Positions 36,701 to 49,365 of a DNA stretch of 64,000 nucleotides are shown here, one piece after another. The position numbers were made by a program, and so were the translations under genes. The first letter of the stretch is position 1. Each line of letters starts with the position of its first letter. The notes under the pieces were generated by a model. It saw only the letters and a program-made list of their open reading frames with translations. It was not told the DNA's origin and searched no databases. Source of the stretch: Daldinia sp. FL1419 (lineage: Eukaryota; Ascomycota; Sordariomycetes; Xylariales; Hypoxylaceae); assembly GCA_025201765.1 (NCBI GenBank), contig MU623415.1, positions 62,001 through 126,000 of the forward strand. The letters run 5' to 3'.

Positions 36701-37690
36701 GTAAAAACATGACTATTCTTTTCACTTGGGAAGAGTAGGCTGGGTGCTGATAACCAGTACCCGATGCATGAAGTCAGGACTACCTGTTACGATATCTGCT
36801 CTGCAGCCCAGTAGTTGGAGGCACAAAATTAACAATCCTTCTCTTCCCAATACATATGCCGACGCTTCCCCTATCCCACCAACATCGTTAATCTACCTTG
36901 TTACCTTCCACACACTGCGTAGATAACGAAAAAGGTGGACGATGGGGCATGATCGTAGAACAGCATATGTTCTCACGGCCGTAGTCCCCCTTACTCGTAG
37001 AATGGCATGCGAACTTTATCCTAGCGAGAGCGCGTAGCTTTCTCCTTCTCCTTCAGAATCCATCAGTAAATCGCAGGGTTGCTAATCGCTGCTCTAGATG
37101 CTTAACATTGAGAAATAGGAGGTGCTGCTGGCTCGGTGTCGTTGGCTCTCTTAGTTGAAAGTAAGGAGTCTATTCAGACCCATGATACTCCTAGCAGTTC
37201 TCTGCACATCCTCGAACCAAGTGTAGCCGCATCTTTCGCTCTCGAGATTGTTCATCAGACCAGCTAGCGAGATGAACTCGCGACGGCGAGTGTTCCTAGG
37301 GCAATGGTAGAGAGGCTGCTGGTCTGCCGCGACAAGGTGTCAGTACGGATCATAATACCGTAGATGGGTGTGATAGCAACTGACGTATTGGGGAGTTGAG
37401 GTGCCGGTTTAGAGACTCGATCATGTAAAAGCTGTCGTGGCAGATATAACACTCGAAGGCGCGGCCATTCCTCGCCTGCTCCTCCGTGGCTTGATACCGC
37501 GGTGGACTTTTCTAGTCGACAAGGTTTTTGGAAATGTGGCCGTTTGGGTCTTTGCTCCTCACAATCCTGAGGTAGGAAAGTATTATTAACTTATTGTAGC
37601 TAATGAATTCACGATTGCAAGGCCGGCAGTAACGGTGCATCGGTCGGCCATGTTTCATCGCAAAGGCTACATTTATGGTACCAGTGATGC
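33731..37690. other. Gene-poor region, central part
   Basis: About 4 kb in which I find no supported gene. Features seen: a 19-base A run at 34048-34066, and direct repeats of CATGTTCATCATGTCCGTCATGTTCGTCAT type at 34000-34029. There is also a pyrimidine/purine-skewed segment at 36060-36210. Genes of very short exons or non-coding RNAs may have been missed. Confidence 0.4.
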
Positions 37691-37915
37691 TCCAAGTTCA
37701 TATGGTTGATACCGGCGCTGCGGGTTTTGAAAAATCGAGGATCTCCGGGCACGTTCCGCATGCCCACGACATCTTGTCGATTTGTTGCTATTAGTGGTTA
37801 TGATCCTGACGATCCTGACGGGGTAAACAGCTGGGTTGAGCAAGGCTTCGATGCATACTTATATGATGGGTCTTTAGGAATGATCCGTCAGTCCATTCAT
37901 CTTGGCGGGGGGTAA
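37691..37915 (+). pseudogene. Possible gene fragment (isolated coding-like ORF)
   Basis: The frame ending at 37915 contains VAISGYDPDDPDGVNSWVEQ, then GFDAYLYDGS. It reads like real protein sequence: hydrophobic strand, acidic loop, amphipathic helix. No continuation is found after the stop at 37913 and no convincing exon lies upstream. It resembles, by memory only, the N-terminal part of fungal hydrolase-like proteins. It may be the relic of a larger gene. Confidence 0.3.
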
Positions 37916-38457
37916 CCAAGGTGTCTGGATTGCTCCATGTTGTCGTTACCATCTACATGGCTACCTGTCGGCCTGCCTACCTAGGTACCTCTAAGGTTGC
38001 AGCGCATGCCTCAGTCCGGTAAAATGATTTATCAACTTTGATAGTTAGTATACCTACCTATGTTGCGTTTCTTTTACATAGTTCGATTAGGACATGATAC
38101 TATCACGACGCGGAAGTATGTCAAAAACGTACCCTCTAACAAGGCTTGACGATGAATCGAAACCAATGGGAAGATGAAATATAAAACTTGATAATTTTAT
38201 TACTAACTATAAGTCGGAATTCCTTCTTGTTCGTAGTTATATCGTGTTTAATATGAGATGATCAGATAATGAGATAATGAGGTATATCGATTTTGCTTGA
38301 TTTTGGGGAGACCCGCCGTCATGGGTCGTGATATTATGTGCAATGCTCTAACCTAACCTAGTATGAGGACATGCAAAAGGATGGATATGATTTGTCCAAA
38401 TACTTAGTTATGGAGTATATAAGTAAGAATATGAAAGCTCAAAGCACTGACCACATG
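37916..38457. other. Spacer before tRNA-His
   Basis: AT-rich, with CTACCTAGGTACCT at 37977-37990. No gene seen. Confidence 0.5.
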
Positions 38458-38548
38458 GGTGGTATAGTATAGTGGATAGTACAACACGTTGTGGATGTGC
38501 AGATATACTGATACCGTGTAGACCTGGGTTCGATTCCCAGTACCGCCA
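38458..38548 (+). tRNA. tRNA-His (GTG) with a 19-base intron
   Basis: The acceptor stem GGTGGTA (38458-38464) pairs with TACCGCC (38541-38547), with A as discriminator base. The anticodon stem ACACG (38484-38488) pairs with CGTGT (38515-38519). The anticodon GTG is at 38491-38493, followed by G37 and an intron at 38495-38513 in the canonical 37/38 position. The T-arm is CTGGG TTCGATT CCCAG. The base before the start, at 38457, is a G. This may be chance, since the G-1 of tRNA-His is usually added after transcription. Confidence 0.93.
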
Positions 38549-38550
38549 AC

Positions 38551-38555
38551 TTTTT
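38551..38555 (+). terminator. Pol III T5 terminator of tRNA-His
   Basis: TTTTT begins three bases after the discriminator base, as expected for RNA polymerase III. Confidence 0.8.
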
Positions 38556-38614
38556 GTCAATTCTTTTTACTACTTCAACTTGAACAATTCTACAATGTCT
38601 GAAAACGGAGTTGA

Positions 38615-38632
38615 ATAGGTAGGTACCTAGTT
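38615..38632. repeat. ATAGGTAGGTACCTAG motif
   Basis: Copy of the dispersed palindrome family lying between tRNA-His and the receptor gene. The surrounding spacer (38556-38989) holds no supported gene. Confidence 0.65.
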
Positions 38633-38989
38633 GGTATAAATGTGTGTATCCTCCATCATGTCGGCACTTCAATGCAGGTTCCAAATCTGACCCATAAAAA
38701 TTCGTCTCGCTACCACGTTCTAATTCAGAAGGTGACTGGGGAGAGACTTGTATTTTTCTTTCTTCACTATCAGATCTTAGGCATGGGTGGAATATATATT
38801 ATCAGACTCGTGAAGTACTTTAAATACGTGCCTATGCCTGAGTTGTCCTCAGGTTTACGAGTTATACCTAGTCACAAGCCTTCGCTGAGAAGGGGGTGGT
38901 GCATTCGAATTGGGTCCGAAAAAGAATCAAACCAATTAATACCTATGTTATTCCTAGCAAGACGCTTTAATATCGCTAAGCCGGCTCGA

Positions 38990-40452
38990 CTATAACCTAT
39001 CTTCAACTACGCGCTCGGGATAGTCTTTCTGCCATCCTGAAGTTTCACCGTGCTCATCGACGCTTCGATCGATCGTTATGACGGTCGTCTTGGTGATTTC
39101 GTCGGCCTTTTGTGTTAAAATGCTCTCCTCGCTTATATTATCCGCCGAGCTGTTTGGCACAGGTACACGCCGGGCCTCCACCTCAGTTCTCGTTTGGGAG
39201 TGCAGGTATTTAGATCCCTTGGGCCCTGTGCCTTGACCGTAATCGCGGAGGTGGTATGAGTCCTTCTTGCGAGATGATCCGTAACGAAGCGAGCTGTCGA
39301 ATATTGTCTTGAACATCGGCTTGACGCATGGCAGACATGCCGCGATGATTCCCGTGTTTGTTTCGGCTCTGTTATTAGACAAATATTATTAGCTTCGCTT
39401 CCTACGATTACCTGTGGTTTGTAAAACACATACGAGATCCATATCGTCAGATTCGCTGAATCCCACAAGAAGTCGCCCGTTTTTCCATAGTTTGAGATAA
39501 ATGCGGCTTTTACAATGGCTGCGGCGCACGCGCTATAGAGTAATTAGATAAATTCCCCGAAAGGCAGATATTTGTAGTTGTAAAAAGGGGCTTACAAAAC
39601 ACCGAGTCCGAGAACACATATAAGCGAAGCCTTGGTGCGAGCGTTGATCTTGACGTTCCAAAGCATCGGGATGGGTAAGAGCGCAAAGAATATATCTGTA
39701 ATAATATTGACGGCTTGTGTGAGAGTGAGTATTAATCTTAATCATCAATTCGAGGAGAATAGGGGGAGATGGAATAACTGACTTGAATTTGCATAGCTTA
39801 GTCCCTGAAGCGTAGACTGCGACCAGCACGTTGTCTGGATACGATTATCCCAAAGTATCGCCAGGTTATTGCATTGTAACATCAGCGTCATAAAGCACAC
39901 AAAAGTGTATGCCATAAGAAACGTCATGACGCCTTGTAAGATCCGCTTATAATAGACCGAAGGGCTTATGCGAATCAAGAAGAACCCTACTGATACCTTC
40001 ACTATCGGAATAGCCCATAGGTATATCGGCTGGGAGATGAAGTTTAGTTTGAGGCCAAGCCTATTTACTTCCGGATCGAGATATGCGGCGTGGCGACCTG
40101 CTCCGTAATGCACTTGGGCAATAACAATTCCCATTCCAACGAGAGAGAGTAGCTACGAGCTAGTCAGCTTCATATTCCTAACAATACGGTATCCTTTCGT
40201 ACCATGCCCACAATCATAACGTAGTCCTAACATTAACCAGTTAGTATAAAAATTGTACTCTTGATAATCAACCCTTATATACCTACGTACATCTGTTCCC
40301 ATACTTCGAATCATTCGTAACCGGACGAACATCCTTGCGCAAACGACGATCAGTGCTGCTATAGTCGTAGATACCACAGCCCCAGCGATCTGGGGTCCTC
40401 TATTTTCATCGGGCTGATCCGCACCCGGTAGGGGGAGTAAAGGGGCCGACAT
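38990..40452 (-). CDS. Rhodopsin-domain (Pth11-type) seven-helix membrane protein
   Basis: Six exons (40452-40291, 40226-40203, 40152-39783, 39713-39596, 39532-39434, 39368-38990) join in phase to give 383 residues. Seven hydrophobic helices are seen, with the family landmarks DDYVMIVGM after helix one, HYGAGRH, ISQPIYLWAIPIVKVSVGFFLIRI, STVNIITDIFFALLPIPMLW, and ETNTGIIAACLPCVKP near the last helix. The cytoplasmic tail (about 110 residues) is polar and has several Ser/Thr-Lys sites. Members of this fungal family are annotated as rhodopsin-domain integral membrane proteins and include Pth11-related receptors. The ligand is unknown, and no CFEM domain is present. Exon 2 is only 24 bases. The gene is divergent from the tyrosinase, with a 1.4 kb shared upstream region. 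Confidence 0.85.
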
Positions 40453-41840
40453 GATCGAAGTTGGACGTCGATTTCCCAGAGGAGAGATGGCCAAATCACA
40501 CAAAATTCGCAAAACTCGGATTTGAATCACTCCCAGCCGTCTTGGAGTGTATATATGCAAATGCTATCCCTACTACTACTTGTATGCTCTAACATGTAAT
40601 CTGCTATTCAGCTGAGCCTAGAACCTCTCGAGGTGAACCGTCCTTCCGTTGCGGGAAGGAGCTCGAGTTTTGCTTAGACCTCTAGGACAGGGACCTGGGA
40701 GTGTGCAGTGGCATGACACAGTAGATGCATCGGGAAACTTCTTTCCCCTGGTACGTAGATAGCGCGCAGCCGGGGAAATTCGGATTGGACTACACCACGG
40801 CGCCGGTCCCTGAAAGACTGGGGCAGTCAAACGACGGCGCGCGCGGAAAGGAACTAATATAAGCGACACAGCTGTGCCAAGATGATCGCATGGCGTGCCA
40901 TGCTTAAATAGTCAACGAGGTTCTGTACACTATGTAGTTCTACGGACGGAATCTTCCTGGAGCGAGGGTGGCCCCTAATTTTATAATGGCATGATATACT
41001 CCTGTCTCACCGAGGATATAATCCCGTTGCTCGAGACCTCACAGAACGGAAACAAACGCAGCTTTCGACATCATGATGTTACGGACGTATTATATGTTTA
41101 TCGATCTCGAGGAGAATCCCGATTATTATTCGTTGCCATCTTGGTTGACGTCCTGAGTGTTCGGCTATAGAACGAGAACTAGTTTTGACAGTACCGCCGA
41201 CGGGCTCGGGATGTTCCTTGGGGCGCTACTGAGTAGTCATTAAATAGTTGGTGTTGATTTTATCAGTCTCTAATGCATCTCGTCTAGTCTGCTCAGGGTA
41301 AGCGAACTCGGTGGGCACTAGTAGGGCTGATCTATATGGACCGCACTATTCCCATGGTACCGGGCTTGAGAGAGATGGCGTTGCCAGGATCGAGCATCGA
41401 TCCGATTGGGTTTCAGACCGGATAGCTCCGGTTTCGTCAGATGTACTTTCGTTTTCACTAACGGGATAATAGCTTAGCGTTCTAATATTGAAGATGCTAA
41501 GATAGTCTGCAGTGATCTAGACCGTTTTACGTTAAGACGCAGCAATATTTCAATATAATTACCTAGCCGAAATGCATTAAGTCGGCTTCTTCAGGATAAG
41601 TCGTCGGTCTTTTTACGAAGACCACGAGGCGCTCTCAACAAATGCACGAGTGAAAAGGAGACGAGGAATATCTATAAATTTGCAGATCTTGCCCACGATC
41701 GAAGATCATCCTTCGTATCCACCAGCGGTTTGCTTGAGAGTAGATCGTATACCTGTCTGTGGGATATACGCATTGACAGCAGACTAGCCAGTCTAATCTC
41801 GCGTTTCACGTCTGGACTTAAATAGCCCCCTCCACCCATT
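40453..41840. other. Divergent promoter region, receptor and tyrosinase genes
   Basis: No gene supported in 1.4 kb. Short open frames on the minus strand near 40618-40869 and 41672-42076 lack motifs; the second is antisense to tyrosinase exon 1. Confidence 0.5.
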
Positions 41841-43354
41841 ATGCTTATTCGTCGTTTGACCTGCGCTCTGCTGCTCGCGAGAGCCGCAGCAGCGCCGACT
41901 ACTACCGAGAAAAGCTCCGACTCCTTGACGGAGCTAGAGAACCTGATCGAACAGGCTAGATCGACGCAGGAGGACATCTTAGATGACAGAGCCACTGCGG
42001 CTGAGAAGAGGGCGGAATCATGCACTCGTGATAATCTCACTATTCGTCGACCATGGTAGGTGAAACGACAATCCATCCTAAATTTACAGGGCTAAATGCA
42101 TTTCTAGGGGTTCTTTAAGTAAAAACGAGCGCAAGGCTTATACCGACGCCGTACTCGTAGGTACCATGAAAATCCTCTTCAAGGAGTTTCAGGGGGTTGG
42201 GATGACAAGGCAGCCTCATTCGAGAACCTACCTCGTCTACGACCGGCCTGAGATCTCCTGACGTATTTCCAAAAAGAGTTGACGAACTAACATTTCTCTT
42301 CAAGTGTTTACAATCATTGCCGGCGAAAACTCCTGCTAGCGTAGCGCCCGGTGCTAAATCGCGGTATGACGACTTTGTAGCTACGCACATCATCCAGACG
42401 CCAAACATACACTACACGGTGAGTTCTCCACTTCGCAAGCGGAAGCTAGTTAGGAAATTTAGCTAACTGTCGATGATCTTCAAGGGAACATTTCTCGCCT
42501 GGCATCGGTGGTTTGTGTACAACTACGAGAAAGCGCTTAAGAATGAGTGCGGCTATAAAGGCTCTCAACCGTAAGCCGCTCTTAACTGGAAAATAGAAGA
42601 AAGTTGCGACTAACATAACGTACCTAGGTATTGGAACTGGGCTCTATACGCCAAAGACCCAGCGTCGTCCCCAATCTTCGATGGCAGCGCGTACAGCATG
42701 TCCGGAAACGGCGAATTTATCGCAAACAAGGGCCCCATAACCCTCACGCTCGGGGACTTTGATCCGATAAACCTACCCCCCGGCACGGGAGGAGGGTGTG
42801 TTATATCCGGCCCGTTCAAGGACATGCAAGTAAACTTGGGCCCCGTTAGTCTCCCCCTGAACAACGGCTCGGTCTTGACGGGGACCGGATTGGAATACAA
42901 CCCGCGGTGCTTGAAGCGGGATATCTCCGCCGGCGTTAACTCCGCGTACGCGAACGCCACTTCCGTCGTCAATCTTATTCTTAAGAATAAGAATATTGGA
43001 GACTTTCAGATGGCCATGCAGGGTGTTCCTGGTTCGGGCTCTATCGGCGTGCACGGCGGTGGTCACTACACCGTTGGTGGTGACCCTGCTGACGATGTCT
43101 TTGTTTCTCCTGGTGAACCTGTCTTCTACCTCCATCACGGAATGATTGACCTGGTATGGTGGGCATGGCAATCTCTCGACTACAAGAACCGCCGGGATGC
43201 TATCTCGGGCACGGGCACGTTCTTGAACAGCCCGCCTTCCCCTGACACCACCCTTGACGACGTTATTGATCTCGGATATGCTGGCGGCGGTCCGATCACC
43301 ATGAGGGAATTGATGAGTGTTCATGACGGACCGTTCTGTTACACTTATTTGTAA
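41841..43354 (+). CDS. Secreted tyrosinase (type-3 copper oxidase)
   Basis: Oxidises phenols to quinones, often for pigment or wall cross-linking. Five exons (41841-42055, 42108-42156, 42305-42418, 42485-42570, 42628-43354) join in frame to give 396 residues. A signal peptide covers about residues 1-19 (MLIRRLTCALLLARAAAAP). Copper site A: H116 (ATHII), H124 (NIHYTG) and H133 (AWHRWF). Copper site B: H297 and H301 (VHGGGHYT) plus H324/H325 (FYLHHGMID). Other family marks are WGSLSKNERKAYTDAVLCLQ and QPYWNWALYAKDP. It ends soon after site B and lacks the long C-terminal lid of classical intracellular fungal tyrosinases, so it belongs with the short secreted ones. Intron 2 (42157-42304, 148 bases) is longer than its neighbours. 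Intron 4 ends in TACCTAG, part of a palindrome-family motif. Confidence 0.92.
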
Positions 43355-43687
43355 GCGAACGTGGACGTCGAGAAGCGATGGTTTAGCATGAAGGAGGACG
43401 GGGGCCGATGGATATTCCATACTAAGCGACCTATTAGCATGAATGATGACCGATTAGCGATACATCACAAGCGACTTTAGACTAGATATAATTCTAATTA
43501 CTATCACGGATCATGGAAAAACACTAGTGTGTTCGACAGCTGAGATTACGTTTGAATTTGCGCCTGGCGTATTTTATACCGGGTATGTGCTATGTGTCTT
43601 AAACAATGAGAAACTCGGTTTGCATTATGCTTCAAGCGTTCGTATAGGTGGATAATTGATAGCTGAAGGCGATGCAAGTCTAATATT
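43355..43687. other. Convergent spacer, tyrosinase and permease
   Basis: Shared 3' region of 333 bases between two convergent genes. No motif recognised. Confidence 0.6.
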
Positions 43688-45896
43688 CTATACGGTCTTA
43701 GGCGGTTCAGCACCATCCTCACCCTGCGAAGACGCCCCTGAAGCAACGACATGTCTCCGTCTTACATGTCCCGCCTCGTCGTGTTCTTCGTCCCATCTCC
43801 CCACATCGGCCAGGGGCACTTTGACTAATCGGTGTGTTGTAGCACCTTGGTCGTCGACGTTTATTATCTCCGGCCGCATTTTGTAGCCTCCCCATCGTGG
43901 AAGCGCGTATATCCAGATGACGTAGTAGATACCGCAGGCAATGATAATAGCAATACCGACGACACAGTACGTCGCGTACCAGAATGAGACTTCACCGGCG
44001 TACGGGCCGCCCTTCGGGGGGATCCACGGGGTTGCGAGAATATAGACTTGGAGTAGGATGTAAAAGATGAGAACTACATCCCAAGTCCTGAAGTCGGGTG
44101 CTTGCCTCCCCAGCCTCTTGTGCCTGTATCGCACTAGGTATACACCAACAGCCAAAGCGAGATGGAAGATACCGTCGGGGTAGGTTCCCAAACTCACGAC
44201 TTTCTTGCTGTTAGTGCTCTACGTCCTAGAAAGAGGGTTATGGAATTGTGGATTTCTGATAAAACTCACCGAATTGGAAGGCATCGCCGGCAGGGGGGGC
44301 AACGATCATGATAAATGTCGTGATCCATTTCAAAAAGTACGGACCGAACGGAGTGCCGAAGGGTTTGGTAGACACCCAGAAATTCGTAAACGGAAGCACA
44401 CCCTGGCTATTGTATGAAGAATATTAGTGTCTGAAGATAACTCATTAAAAGGGGATATTTACCGGCCGATTTCGCGAATCACTCGAGACTGGCCGATCAG
44501 CACGGCGAGCAAGTTCGCAAATGCGCTCAATAAAACCAGCACGCTTAGGGCCTGGTTCGCACGGCCCCTTCCAAATACCGATACAAAGAACACTGCCGCC
44601 GCAATCTCTTTCGACTTGGCGAACTCTTCCTTCGATACTACAAAAGTTTACGGTCAGTGTCTAATCCAGATATTAATGGGCGCGATGGGTCTGATCATAC
44701 CAGCGGCAAAGTACGCAATGTTACAGAGCATGTACAGTAAACCGACGATGAGGATCGAGATGGTACCGTTTTTCTTTAGCGTCGGAATAGGGTTCTTAAT
44801 CTCGTTGACAACATTAAAGGCGTTCGAAAATCCCGTGTACGAAAAGACGATGTTAACTAAAGCGACGGCGAGATCGTTTCCGTTGGTTGTCGTGCCGGCA
44901 AACGCGTTTCGGAAGTTGGCGCCGGGGTCGGGAATGTGAGAGACGTTCCCACCCAGGACTACGAGACCGGTTATACTGATACTATTTTGGAAATCTTGTT
45001 AATGGATGAGAGCCGCCTATCTGAAGGGTGGTACGTACAAGATAAGGGTGATGATCTTGACAACTCCAAGCAAGTTCATCAGCCAGAGCGAGTACTTGTT
45101 GTGAAGGATCACACCTACGCATATTTCGTTAGCTCCTGTAGCTTGTTTAAAGGAGTGCCATGACCTACATAAACTTGCTACTGTGTAAGCAGCAATAGCG
45201 ACGCCCTTCAACTGCCAGTCTGTTGGTGTCGAGCCAGCAATCTGGTATACATATCGCGCCAAAACTAGCTACTGTTAGTTGCTTCATCAATTTTCAAGTT
45301 TCTGCATGAAGGTACACACCAATAGCATTACTGCTGCTGAAGCTCAGGATTACGGAATATACAGCAAAAGTAACGGGAAAGAAGTGCTTTGGCCTTGGGT
45401 ACTCTTGCTCTAGGTACACGACCTCGGATCCTGATCGGTTGGGAAAGTAGCTGGCGAGTTCGAGATAGACACTGAAGCCTGCGATCGCCAGCAATATGCC
45501 AATTGTCCAGTAGATAAGGGCAAGCCCAACGGAACCAGTACTGTTAAGAATGGTTCCGGCTGTGAGAAAGTTGAATATTAGCCTACTTCCTCTTCTTGAG
45601 TTTCTAAATGATTAGAAGAAGGTCTTACGTGTTGAGAAAATACCCGTCCCGATCATCTGGTTGACATTTAGAAAGATAACGGTAATCCACCCAACGTGGT
45701 ACCCCAACGGCGACTTGGACTCGACGGGAGCACCGGCGGCTTCCTGGTACGATGGTTTCGATCCATTCCCTGCCTTTTCGACGGTATACGCGAGGTTGCC
45801 GTCGCGGATTACCGAGACATCGGAGCTCGAGGGATGAGCGTCGGCCGCCGGCACCTCAGCCGTCTGTGACCGCGCCCAAAATTTGGAAATCCCCAT
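43688..45896 (-). CDS. Amino-acid permease, methionine permease (MUP1)-like
   Basis: Eight exons join in phase to give 592 residues: 45896-45629, 45559-45320, 45264-45175, 45114-45039, 44981-44701, 44637-44463, 44406-44270 and 44199-43688. About 80 polar N-terminal residues are followed by twelve hydrophobic segments. APC-superfamily landmarks are NQMIGTGIFSTPGTIL in helix one, YLELASYFPNRSGSEVVYLEQ, LVNIVFSYTGFSNAFNVVNE, and RQGVLPFTNFWVSTKPFGTP with PPAGDAFQFVVSLGTYPDG near the end. These fit the fungal MUP1/MUP3 branch. The known role is plasma-membrane uptake of methionine or related amino acids with protons; the actual substrate is inferred. The C-terminal 75 residues are cytoplasmic and acidic. 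Confidence 0.87.
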
Positions 45897-46916
45897 GACC
45901 GTAAAATCCCCTTCGGTTTTGAATAAGGATGGGAGAGGTCAGCGTCCGGACTTTGGGGAATATTAATAGTTACGGTGATGTCGTGGAACAAGAACGTAGA
46001 AAGGTGTTCGGGACCGCGACGTAGTAGATGTACTTATCGCGGCTAGCAGACTACAAGCATTTAACAAAAAATATAGTTATGCGCGCCGAGGCGACCCTCT
46101 TTCGTACGAGATCACCGGGCTCGATGATACAATCGGTCCTTAGAGCGCATCGCACAAGCGTCTAGAACAAAACTGGGGTAGGCATCGACCAGTAACCCGA
46201 TCAGCCGAAGAGTTGCAGCACGATCTGAATGGGCGATAAAATAAAAGCTATATTCGTACGGGTCGTTTGATACTTGGCTGTAGGTAGACTGTCTGGATAA
46301 AAAACCCGTGCGGCGACCTTCCTAGGTGAGAGGGGCCGAGAATCACGCAATACTGGCTGATCATGACAACCATGCCCGTACGGGGGGCACGATGTTACGG
46401 AACAATCCTAGAACGATAGAATTACGTTGGGAGGCAAACACAAATCTGTGTGATTCTAAGCTTGGAATCGTATGCAATGCCATTTTTTTTTTTTACGGAC
46501 GCTAGAGGATTAGAGCCTCGACGAAACGTGGGTGCGTATAGTATTGCTGTGGGTTTTGTCCGCCGCGTGGATATCGAAACGTCCCAACATCACCAAAGTT
46601 ATTTGAATAACACGCGGAGCAAGGCCTTTCTTGGGGAGCACCATCGCAAGTTACACGGTATGTACGCCAAGCATGTGAGACACACCGTCGAGATTATTGT
46701 CTCGGGTAGTAACCTAGATTGTTGGCTGCGATGTTACTGGATCTTGTTCACATAATACCTGTATCATTTTACATGGTCGCCATTTTAATCCTCGGAGATT
46801 GAATAAAAGCCGATGGAAGCCGTCCTTTGATATTTTCCATTGGTTTATCTTCTTCGGCAATGTTTACTCTTGCTGGCTTGTATATAATGATTGGAAATCC
46901 AGTCCCGCCAAGATCT
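45897..46916. other. Spacer between permease and dioxygenase genes
   Basis: Promoter of the permease and 3' flank of the dioxygenase. No gene supported; a T10 run lies near 46482-46492. Confidence 0.5.
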
Positions 46917-48325
46917 TCAGCCCACGCGGCCGCTCTTGTTACCCGCATTTCGAATATACGGTTCAAGCGGTAGAACTTCAGACTCTGGCGCTCGGTCATC
47001 GTAGAGTAAGGCCCAACTCCCTTTTAATGCCTCCGGTGTTTCCCATGCGTTCTCCGGATCGCGCAGCCAAAACCGTAATAGATGGCGCCTTTTGAGCACG
47101 TTTAGTTATCTGTGTTGAGTTTATCTATATGGGGAATGGGATTAACTTACTGCTTATCGCCTTCATTCCTAAAGCCGTCTCGGGCGTGGAAGAGTGCTAA
47201 GTTGTTCACATATTGGATGTCTCCCTTTTGGAAATACGTATCAACGCAAAACTTCTCTCCAAGGAAGTGCAACGCGTCTAGCGCTTCCGCCTGGGCTTCG
47301 GTAATTGGTGGGATACTTGGACTTCGAGGGAGGGCGCCGAAGCCGACGAATGATCGTCGAGCGTACTGTAGAATAACGCGTTCTGGCGCTGATTTAGTGG
47401 CCGGCTGGTAATACATTATAGGTCTTGACGTAAACGGCTGCGCATGATTGCCAAAGCTAAAAGTTCTCCATGTTAGCTACTCCTAGCTCCTGTCTTTCTC
47501 TTGAGACGTACTTTTCCGGGTTCCAGTTTTCTGACAATGTATGGATGAGATCGGGGCGGGTCCGGGCAATCTCATTATAGACTCGCCATGTGCTCGCGAG
47601 CTTGCTCGCTCCGCCCTCAGCGGCCGTTTCGAGGGCGAACAAGGACACGATATCACCCGAGTCGGTGTGAAAGACCTGCTTGTCAGTAGTAAAAGCTGGA
47701 CTGCCAATTATCTCACTGCGCCCAGGACCGCTTAAATCTTTGATATGAGACAGGGTGACGGCCGCAGGTTTACCATCAAATTTGCTGTCTTGGCGACCTC
47801 GTTTGGGAGCAATATGAGCCGATAAACCGGCGTAGATGATTATGTTCTCTTCGCGATTATACTTATCAACGGGGACCCCGCGAATCACGAAAAATCCGTG
47901 CCCATTATGAAGCTCATCAGACAATTTCCGTAGTTCAGAGTGGAATTTCGGTAACGGAAAAGTCTCCTGGCTCACATAACCGAGGGGTAAGTTGAGAGCT
48001 GCGGATTTCCATCAGCATAGATCTCAGAGAGTAACTTTGACTATCGCCTACACTTGAAATGCTTCACCGCGAGATCTATTTCGTGGAGCTGGCTCGATTT
48101 AAGCACATATGTCCAATCGTATTCTTCTGCAAGCGAGTCGCCCTCCCAGACCAGTTTTCCGGTGAGCTGCTGTGGAAATCCTTTAGGAAGTTCTTTTGGC
48201 AAGCCGCCGGACTTAACACGGCTATCTCTTCTGGCCTCGTATTTCTTGAAGTCTGGCGCATACGAAATATCAGGTTGGCCTGGAGGCTTCACAGCCGCAG
48301 GAGTAACGTACGTAATAGTCACCAT
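46917..48325 (-). CDS. TauD/TfdA-family 2-oxoglutarate Fe(II) dioxygenase
   Basis: Four exons (48325-48052, 47998-47512, 47456-47151, 47088-46917) join in phase to give 412 residues. The facial triad is visible: H202 and D204 in VFHTDSGD, and distal H344 in ALFHARDGF. A downstream Arg in RHLLRFWLRDP probably salt-bridges 2-oxoglutarate. The first 90 residues are an N-terminal extension with a VKPPGQPDISYAPDFKKYEAR phrase that is common in fungal TauD-like proteins. The early core phrase is NGHGFFVIRGVPVDKYNREEN. Family members hydroxylate sulfonates, carnitine precursors or secondary metabolites; the substrate here is unknown. The gene is divergent from homoaconitase, with 1.04 kb between starts. 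The canonical splice sites and intact motifs argue for a working enzyme. Confidence 0.87.
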
Positions 48326-49365
48326 GATAGCTACCTAGGTTTGCCTCTCGACTGTGAGTGGAGTTTAATTCGGTTGCAACTTGCCTCTTTATGCTCGGTG
48401 AAGAAGACTTGGAATGGGCTCATGGACCTCGATTGCGCCATTTGGAGAAGATATCACCCATCGCATGCGTCCAGGTTAACCACCAATGAACCTTTAAGAT
48501 ATGATGAGTTCCCCATTCATGTCGAGCATGTGCAGGGTACCTAGGTATATATAAATGGTAACGCATCGTGCTATCTTACTATGTCGGAGGGGTTGCTGTG
48601 TGTTTCCATCCCCGGAGACGTCTTATGCGCTTTATTTCGAGTTGTTATTCATACAATTTGAAGTGGTGTGTTAGCATCACATGCTTGAAACAAACTGAGA
48701 TTTCAAACGTTTTATGAGATGGAACTTGAGGAACCAAAGTAGTATAAGGGTAACCCGAATAACATGTACTTTGTCTATTATTAAAGTTGGATGCGATGCG
48801 CGGTGAAGTTGAAAGGCCTTGCTCGCATGATGAACGGCGTATTAGAAAATAGGAAACGGTTGGGACGGATTGGCTTAGGTATGACATTATAACTAATATT
48901 AACTGAATGAGTTAATTCTACTCATGTATCTCATATAATTTACGATTGGCTATTAAAATGTGTAGGCAGCTGTGGAAGTTCTGACGGCGCGTTTGTGTAG
49001 GGCATATTTGTTTGAAGTAAGAGTTGAGCCAGTTGAAAAAGTCGTGGTTATGAATTAATTCAATTAAGCTGTCAATCAATTGGACCCTAAATGGAACTTC
49101 CTGTTCCTTCTGGCTGCCTTTGGTAATCGATAACACGCCATTGGACCGGCGACGCACCCACCGGGCTGGTAGCACCCCGATAAGGCAAGGCGTAATCCAC
49201 AGTCGCCGCCGCCGTCATCGGCCATTAATTTTCTAAGTCAATTTACCATTGAAAAAAAAACAACGATTAAAAATGTTTGCATTGGATATTTCAAGTCTTT
49301 CTTTACAACCATAGTAATTAATATCTTCTAGAGCCCTGCGCTCTACCTTCCCCTTCCTACGCGCT
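48326..49365. other. Divergent promoter region, dioxygenase and homoaconitase
   Basis: Contains GGTACCTAGGTATAT at about 48536-48550 and CTACCTAGG near 48331. No gene supported. Confidence 0.55.

Noticed and set aside
42773..43420. 215-codon open frame antisense to tyrosinase
   Set aside because: It mirrors the GC-rich tyrosinase exon 5, has no motif, and the sense frame has all six copper His.
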